A stretch of DNA of 64,000 nucleotides, taken from the NCBI GenBank assembly GCA_964561785.1, contig CAZLRF010000004.1:1-64000 (forward strand), read 5' to 3'. Source of the stretch: DATBSL01 sp964561785 (GTDB lineage Bacteria; Acidobacteriota; Vicinamibacteria; Fen-336). Positions within the stretch are counted from its first letter, which is position 1; the number at the start of each line of letters is the position of its first letter. This document shows positions 61,555 to 64,000 of the stretch, piece after piece. The notes under the pieces were generated by a model. It was not told the DNA's origin, did no database searches, and saw nothing but the letters and a program-made list of their open reading frames with translations. The position numbers and the translations under genes were made by a program.

Positions 61555-62380
61555 GGTTGGTGAGCGTCTCGCGGGCCTTCTGCGCGACCGGGCTCTGGGG
61601 GTACTCGCGCACGATCACCTCGAGGGTGGCGAGCCCCTCGGCCTGGCGGCCCGAGGACACCTGGGTGCGCCCGAGGACGAAGAGCAGCTTCGGCTGCTCG
61701 TCGGGGTCGGGGGGAAGGGCGAGCGCCTCCCGCACGAGCCTCTCCGCCTCCTCGAAGTTCCGCGTCACGTGCTCGATGATCGCGAGCAGCATGCGCGCGC
61801 GGCGCCGGTCCTCGGGGGCGGCCTCGGCGTCGCGGGGGATCGCGCGGCGGAGCAGGTCCCGTGCCTCGTCGAAGTACTCCCGCTCGTAGGAGTGCGTGCC
61901 GAGGGCGACGAGGGCCCTCGGGTCGTCCGGGTTGCGCCGCAGGGCCTCCTCCCAACCCGCCACCCAGCGCGCCGCCTGGCGCGCCGCGGCGAGCGTGACG
62001 GGGAACTGGCCCGGGCCCTGGAAGCCGTCCACGCGGTGGACCTCGCGTCCCTCCGGCGACAGGAAGGCGATCGTGGGCAGGTTGGAGACGCGGTAGCGCT
62101 TCGCGACCGCCTGCTCCTTGCGCGAGCCCTCGGTGTCGACGCGCACCGCCACGAAGTCCTGGGCCTCCCGGGCGACGGCGGGATCCGCGTAGGTCGTGCT
62201 CTCGAGCCGGTGGCACCAGTCGCACCACTCCGCCCAGAAGTCGACGATCACGGGCTTGTCGAGACGCCGCGCCTTCTTGAGCGCCTCCTCGAAGCTCTTC
62301 TCCCAGCGGATGGCGGGCGCCGCCGGGGGCTCCTGAGTGGCCCCCGCGAGAAGGACCGACAGGGCGAGAGCGGCGCTCAC
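61541..62380 (-). CDS. secreted or periplasmic thioredoxin-TPR protein
   Basis: 279 residues from GTG 62380 (GTGA overlap). A short signal peptide (ALALSVLLAGATQEPP) precedes a thioredoxin domain: VIVDFWAEWCDWCHRLE with active site CDWC and YRVSNLPTIAFLSPEGREV, where cis-Pro is in LPT. The C-terminal ~140 residues are TPR-like helices (WEEALRRNPDDPRALVALG). Similar to thiol:disulfide interchange proteins of the DsbD-C/TlpA type. Its partner is unknown. Confidence 0.9.
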   Translation of the reverse strand: MSAALALSVLLAGATQEPPAAPAIRWEKSFEEALKKARRLDKPVIVDFWAEWCDWCHRLESTTYADPAVAREAQDFVAVRVDTEGSRKEQAVAKRYRVSNLPTIAFLSPEGREVHRVDGFQGPGQFPVTLAAARQAARWVAGWEEALRRNPDDPRALVALGTHSYEREYFDEARDLLRRAIPRDAEAAPEDRRRARMLLAIIEHVTRNFEEAERLVREALALPPDPDEQPKLLFVLGRTQVSSGRQAEGLATLEVIVREYPQSPVAQKARETLTNLKRP

Positions 62381-63111
62381 CGGGAGCGGCCCCCCACGAG
62401 CGCTCCTTCGCGGCACGCCGCGGCGTGGGCGTCGAAGAGCGGCTGGAACGAGCCGGGGCGGCCCCGGAAGGACTCCGGGTGCCACTGCACCGCGAGCACG
62501 AAGGCGCGGGAGGGCATCTCGAGGCCCTCCACGACCCCGTCCTCCGGGCAGCGCGCGGACACCACCAAACCCTTCCCGACGACGTCGACGCACTGGTGGT
62601 GGAAGCTGTTCACGGACGTCACATCCAGTCCGAGAATCTCCCGCAGGCGTGTCCCCGGCGCGATGGCGACGCGGTGCGACCGCCGCCACCGCCGCCCCGT
62701 GCCGTCGTGCTCGACCGCCGTCGCCAGGGTGGACGGGATATCCTGGACGAGGGTTCCACCGGTTGCCACGTTTAACACCTGCTGGCCGCGGCAGATGGCG
62801 AGGACGGGGGTATCGCGCCGCAGGGCCTCGCGGACGAGGGCGATCTCGAAGTCGTCGCGCCGCCTGTCGACGCGGCCGAGCTTCGGGTGGGGAGCCTGGC
62901 CGTAGAGCGCCGGGTCGACGTCCGCGCCCCCCGAGAGGAGCACCCCGTCGATCCGGTCGAGGAGCGTTCCCGCGTCGCCGGCGTCGACCGACGGCAGGAT
63001 CACCGGGACGGCGCCCGCTCTCTCCACGGAGCGCACGTAGTCCTCGCGCATCCGGTGGAAGCCCTTGCGGTCAGCGTCTCCGAGCGTGAGGCCGACGACC
63101 GGACGCGTCAC
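62377..63111 (-). CDS. class-I glutamine amidotransferase-like hydrolase (PuuD/C26 type)
   Basis: 244 residues from GTG 63111 (GTGA overlap with argS). Peptidase C26: VVGLTLGDADRKGFHRMR, ILPSVDAGDA, GVLLSGGADVDPALYG (family signature), catalytic Cys in VLAICRGQQVLNVATGGTLVQ, and His/Glu in AVQWHPESF. Such enzymes hydrolyse gamma-glutamyl amides (gamma-glutamyl-GABA in PuuD). A putrescine route is not shown here; substrate open. Confidence 0.88.
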   Translation of the reverse strand: MTRPVVGLTLGDADRKGFHRMREDYVRSVERAGAVPVILPSVDAGDAGTLLDRIDGVLLSGGADVDPALYGQAPHPKLGRVDRRRDDFEIALVREALRRDTPVLAICRGQQVLNVATGGTLVQDIPSTLATAVEHDGTGRRWRRSHRVAIAPGTRLREILGLDVTSVNSFHHQCVDVVGKGLVVSARCPEDGVVEGLEMPSRAFVLAVQWHPESFRGRPGSFQPLFDAHAAACREGALVGGRSR

Positions 63112-64000
63112 ATCCGCTCCGGGATCGGGATGCCGAGGAGGTCCAGCAGGACCGTCATCTGGCGCACGAACGCGTCGACGAGCAGGGTCCGGCTCGCCCG
63201 CGCGTCCTCGCTCTCGGCGTGCAGGACGGAGTGGGCCGGCTTCTGGTAGTACGAGTGGAAGGCCTGGGCCACCGCGAAGGCGTGCTTGGCGACGAGGGCC
63301 ACGTCCTCCGCGCGGATCGCCTGCTCGACGACCTCCTCGCTGCGGGCCATGAGGAGGAGGAGGGCCCACGCCTCGTCCCCCTCCGCCCCGCCGAGGAGCA
63401 CGCCGAGGTCGAGACAGCGCGCTCGGGCCAGGAGCGCCTCCACGGGGTGCCCCTCGCCCTCCAGCTTCCCGAGGATGTTGCGGGCCCGCACCACCGCGTT
63501 CTGCAGGTAGGGCCCCGTCTCGCCGGTGAAGGCGAGGGCCTCTTCCATGTCGAACGTGATGACCCGCGTCCGGCCGAACCGGAGCATGAAGTAGCGCAGG
63601 GCGCCGGTGGCCACCGCGGCGGCGGTCGCCTCGCGCAGCGCCGCGTCGCGCGCGGGGTCGCGTGCGTCGACCTCGGAGCGCGCCTTCGCCAGCAGCGCGT
63701 CCACGAGATCGTCGGCCTTCACCCCGAGGCCCTTGCGGCCCGAGACCTTCACCGCCGCGTCGTCCTCGGACACCTCGTAGCCGAGGGCGCGCGCGGTGGC
63801 GGGAGAGAGGACGACCTTCTCGTAGGCGAGGTGGTGGGAGCCCTCGGCCGCCTCCGGGTAGCCGAGGGCGGCGACGCCCGCCCTCACCACCCGCTGCGGG
63901 TAGGACTGGCCGACGTCGATCACGTTGTAGACCGAGCTCGCGTGGCCGAAGGCGGGCGCCCCCGGCTCGCCCTCGCCGCTCGTGGTCGTCCACAGCTCGT
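63108..64000 (-). CDS. argS: arginyl-tRNA synthetase, C-terminal part
   Basis: The frame is open at the window end, so the gene starts outside; about 297 residues are visible. Matches class I ArgS: SSVYNVIDVGQSYPQRVV (end of the Rossmann core), SGRKGLGVKADDLVD, a motif in the KMSKS-loop region, FDMEEALAFTGETGPYLQNA and the all-helical anticodon domain ending LLDLLGIPIPERM. Charges tRNA-Arg. Upstream of the amidotransferase and thioredoxin genes on one operon. Confidence 0.93.
   Translation of the reverse strand, partial: ELWTTTSGEGEPGAPAFGHASSVYNVIDVGQSYPQRVVRAGVAALGYPEAAEGSHHLAYEKVVLSPATARALGYEVSEDDAAVKVSGRKGLGVKADDLVDALLAKARSEVDARDPARDAALREATAAAVATGALRYFMLRFGRTRVITFDMEEALAFTGETGPYLQNAVVRARNILGKLEGEGHPVEALLARARCLDLGVLLGGAEGDEAWALLLLMARSEEVVEQAIRAEDVALVAKHAFAVAQAFHSYYQKPAHSVLHAESEDARASRTLLVDAFVRQMTVLLDLLGIPIPERM

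Overview
The window is 64 kb of very GC-rich DNA (clearly above 70% G+C by eye) from an uncultured bacterium. One run of exactly 100 N (12646-12745) shows it is a scaffold, probably from a metagenome. Eukaryote-like Ser/Thr kinases, a bacillithiol (bsh) gene set, class 1B PyrD/PyrK, PilZ/FHA/PEGA domains and a gingipain-like giant secreted protein suggest an Acidobacteriota-like organism. That placement is inference; no rRNA or tRNA gene was recognised.

Layout. 1-7.2 kb: end of a DUF2064-type transferase, a Ser/Thr kinase-TolB-TPR protein, then an overlapping SMP-30 / RoxA-like dihaem cytochrome / catalase-family operon ending in a lone cyclic-nucleotide-binding protein. 7.2-8.6 kb (minus): folE behind a small-protein/nucleotidyltransferase pair. 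8.7-12.6 kb: a helicase and exonuclease matching the MrfA/MrfB DNA-repair pair. 12.6-14.1 kb: a 23-bp tandem repeat broken by the assembly gap, then a receiver-only response regulator coupled to a cytosolic periplasmic-binding-like protein. 14.2-18.6 kb: a large membrane protein and a secreted Ig-like protein. 18.6-27.2 kb: pyrimidine synthesis in two divergent blocks, pyrK-pyrD-pyrF (minus) and pyrR-pyrB-pyrC-ATP-grasp (plus), with a membrane phosphodiesterase between them. carA-carB sit at 55-60 kb, so every UMP step except pyrE is present.

27.2-37 kb: a small degenerate M28-peptidase-like gene with a solute-binding protein (minus); SUMF1 and PilZ genes; a glycosyltransferase operon (minus); a micro membrane protein with a sodium:solute symporter and a YkgJ-type protein; and feoB-feoA behind a perfect 15-bp palindrome. 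37-49.4 kb (minus): bacillithiol genes bshC-bshA and bshB1, separated by an 8.6-kb gene for a 2,872-residue DUF11/gingipain protein. 49.5-55.3 kb: a kinase-PEGA-TonB_C protein, an FHA-zinc-ribbon-RDD protein, signal peptidase I and a Ktr potassium uptake pair. 55.3-64 kb: carAB, a patatin-like lipase, an alpha/beta hydrolase, and (minus) argS, a class-I amidotransferase and a thioredoxin-TPR protein.

The genome is compact. Seventeen gene junctions share the 4-base NTGA overlap (start and stop interlocked), one of which implies a CTG start for ktrB. Several solitary genes have a TAnnnT box exactly 6 nt before the start codon, suggesting leaderless mRNAs. No prophage, insertion sequence or CRISPR array was seen.
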